Part shown: positions 62,530 through 64,000 of the stretch, piece after piece
Layout: each line of letters starts with the position of its first letter
Numbering within the stretch: position 1 is the stretch's first letter
From: JBNKHH01 sp050290245
GTDB taxonomy: Bacteria; Pseudomonadota; Alphaproteobacteria; Rhodobacterales; Rhodobacteraceae
Direction: 5' to 3'
Length of the DNA stretch: 64,000 bases
NCBI GenBank assembly: GCA_050290245.1
Contig: JBNKHH010000024.1
Span: 1-64,000, forward strand
The notes under the pieces: generated by a model
What the model saw: the letters and a program-made list of their open reading frames with translations, nothing else
Database searches by the model: none
Told to the model about the DNA's origin: nothing
Program-made: the position numbers and the translations under genes

Positions 62530-63087
62530 TCAGGGGATGATACGCGAGTACTTCGTGCCTTCGACCGACGCGCCGGCGATCAGCCCGGCCTGGCCGAAGA
62601 TGACGGCGATAACCGGCGACAACACTGTCGTGGTTTCTGCCGAAAGGTTGCCGCCCCGGTCCGAAACCGCGTATTCCACGTCCGCGCCAGCGGCCCAGCC
62701 GGGCGAAGTGCGGAATTCGGCAAGTGCCTCTTCGGTCATGAAATACAGCACGTGGGCGTATTGCTGAGCGCCGATCTGGATTCCAAAGCTGGCCTGAGCG
62801 GCCGAGTAGTAATCGACCGTCACGTCGTTGACGCGCAGGGCGCCGCGTCCGTAGGCGCCGCCAAAGCCGAAGCTGGCTTCGGTGATCAGCGGCATGACCA
62901 GCATGCCGACGGCTTTCTGGCGCAGGTCGCGGGTGCCGGGGTAGTTGTTATCAAGATAGGCGAGCGTAGCATCGACGCGGGCGTCGATGTTTGCGCCACC
63001 CTGGCTGCCGATGCCGTTTCCGCAGGCGGTGAGCGCTAGCGATGCGGCGACGGTCGTCAGGAACGCGCGGCGGGGAAAGCGTGTCAT
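62530..63087 (-). CDS. SYLF-domain (YSC84-type) lipoprotein
   Basis: A 185-residue predicted lipoprotein. The N terminus RFPRRAFLTT has a twin-arginine-like pair, followed by a hydrophobic stretch and the lipobox LTAC near residue 22. The rest is a SYLF/YSC84 lipid-binding fold with GMLVMPLITEASFGFGGAYG. The function is unclear; members bind phosphoinositides or act in the envelope. The start follows AGGGC. Confidence 0.88.
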   Translation of the reverse strand: MTRFPRRAFLTTVAASLALTACGNGIGSQGGANIDARVDATLAYLDNNYPGTRDLRQKAVGMLVMPLITEASFGFGGAYGRGALRVNDVTVDYYSAAQASFGIQIGAQQYAHVLYFMTEEALAEFRTSPGWAAGADVEYAVSDRGGNLSAETTTVLSPVIAVIFGQAGLIAGASVEGTKYSRIIP

Positions 63088-63253
63088 GGGGTCTGCCCTT
63101 TGCTGGAACCTCGTAAAGACGGCCTTATTTGGCCGTTCACCGCAAAGTATAGGGGAGCTGTGAACAAGAGTCACCCTCTATAGTAGGAGACCCTGCGCTC
63201 GATCACGGGGTTGCGAGGGCGGCGACCGCGGCCAAATCGGCGGGAAATGGCCG

Positions 63254-64000
63254 TTACCGGCTTGCGCGGTACCAGGCCGTGAGGCTTTGGCGTTCCTTGG
63301 GAGTGATCTCGGTGATGTTGGCCGGTGGCATGGCATGACTGAGGCCTGCCTGAAGGTAGATTTCGCGCGCGTGCCGGGCAATGTCACCCGGGGTTTCGAG
63401 GAAGACGCCTTTCGGGGCCCAGAGGATGCCTTCCCAGACCGGTTCGCGGGCGTGGCACATCGAACAGCGTCCCAGCACGACGCTTTCGGCTTCGTCGAAT
63501 TCGGCCAGTTGCACCAGATTGGTCTCAGACGGGGTCAGCGGTCGGGCCTCGGCTGCCTCGTAGCTGTCGCCCACGGTGGCTGTTGAGAGCCAGGCCAGGA
63601 GGATAAAGATCACAACGGTGGCCGCCCAGGTCCAGTGCGGATTACCCTTGCGGGCGTGGTGAGTGTTGAACCAGTGGCGGATCGTGACGCCCATCAGGAA
63701 GACCAGCGCGGCGATCAGCCAGGAATAGGTCGTGGCGAAGGCCAGCGGGTAATGCGTCGACAGCATCAGGAAGACGACCGGCAGGGTCAGGTAGTTGTTG
63801 TGGGTCGAGCGCAGCTTCGCGATCTTGCCGTACTTGGGGTCAGGTTTGCGGCCCGCCTTGAGGTCGGCGACGACGATCCTCTGGTTTGGCATGATGATGA
63901 AAAAGACGTTGGCCGTCATGATCGTCGCGGTGAAGGCGCCGAGGTGCAGCAGCGCGGCGCGACCTGTGAAGATCTGATGATAGCCCCAGGACATGGCCGT
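63254..64000 (-). CDS. puuD: Urate hydroxylase PuuD with cytochrome c domain (5' end outside window)
   Basis: The C-terminal part of a PuuD-type membrane protein, open at the right edge. Several membrane segments (LHLGAFTATIMTANVFFII, LTLPVVFLMLSTHY, SWLIAALVFLMGV) are followed by a cytochrome c domain with haem-binding CSMCH and an axial Met in SHAMPPANITE. The enzyme converts urate to 5-hydroxyisourate in the cytoplasmic membrane and passes electrons through the haem. The N-terminal part lies outside the window. Confidence 0.92.
   Translation of the reverse strand, partial: TAMSWGYHQIFTGRAALLHLGAFTATIMTANVFFIIMPNQRIVVADLKAGRKPDPKYGKIAKLRSTHNNYLTLPVVFLMLSTHYPLAFATTYSWLIAALVFLMGVTIRHWFNTHHARKGNPHWTWAATVVIFILLAWLSTATVGDSYEAAEARPLTPSETNLVQLAEFDEAESVVLGRCSMCHAREPVWEGILWAPKGVFLETPGDIARHAREIYLQAGLSHAMPPANITEITPKERQSLTAWYRASR

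Noticed and set aside
1..64000. Possible CRISPR array, tRNA, rRNA or intact insertion sequence
   Set aside because: No regularly spaced repeats, cloverleaf, rRNA stretch or transposase was seen by eye; only gene scraps near 27.9 and 32.7 kb indicate past rearrangement.

Overview
The window reads as chromosomal DNA of an alphaproteobacterium, most likely a Rhodobacteraceae (Roseobacter-group) member. The signs are a GC-rich sequence, the trkA-trkH-hfq-hflX block, a Hint-domain protein, a glgBCAX-pgm operon headed by an alpha-glucosidase, many ABC importers for sugars and organic acids, and a cytochrome c-fused urate hydroxylase. This placement is inference from gene content. I saw no rRNA, tRNA, CRISPR array, phage or intact insertion sequence.

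Region 1 (about 1-16.4 kb) is the most unusual part: an anaerobiosis/dormancy-like island. It holds a Lon-like protease, two universal-stress proteins, a hibernation factor fused to a cold-shock domain, an Hsp20, a CBS-pair protein, a host-attachment-type protein, a DUF2267 protein, a helix-hairpin-helix protein, a hybrid histidine kinase and an OmpR-type regulator. It also holds two divergent paralogous secreted Gly/Asp-rich proteins and an outer-membrane barrel. At its centre is an FNR-type regulator with cysteines placed for a [4Fe-4S] cluster. At least seven FNR-like boxes (TTGAY-N4-RTCAA) lie in the gaps, and one drives a short unit ending in a strong terminator that may encode a sRNA or a 47-residue Cys-rich peptide.

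Region 2 (16.7-27.5 kb) holds a flotillin and then a seven-gene operon: a branched-chain-amino-acid-type (LIV) ABC importer flanked by two vanillin/salicylaldehyde-type aldehyde dehydrogenases, with a divergent AraC regulator. Its LivF has a long Pro/Ala-rich C-terminal extension.

Region 3 (27.5-34.6 kb) holds a ribose-type (CUT2) sugar ABC operon flanked by gene scraps (alpha/beta-hydrolase end, mannitol-dehydrogenase end, CUT1-permease end), then a divergent TetR/MAPEG pair sharing two direct-repeat operators.

Region 4 (34.6-41.3 kb) is an arabinoside locus: an ArsR-type regulator with a large C-terminal domain, a GH51 arabinofuranosidase and a full CUT1 ABC importer. Region 5 (41.5-51.8 kb) is the glycogen operon (alpha-glucosidase, glgB, glgC, glgA, glgX, pgm) behind a LacI-type operator, next to a frameshifted AraC pseudogene related to the intact regulator at 26.6 kb.

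Region 6 (52.3-64 kb) is housekeeping: a cupin, trkA-trkH-hfq-hflX, a Hint-domain protein, a penicillin-acylase-family hydrolase, a beta-hydroxyacid dehydrogenase, a SYLF lipoprotein and the truncated puuD at the right edge.
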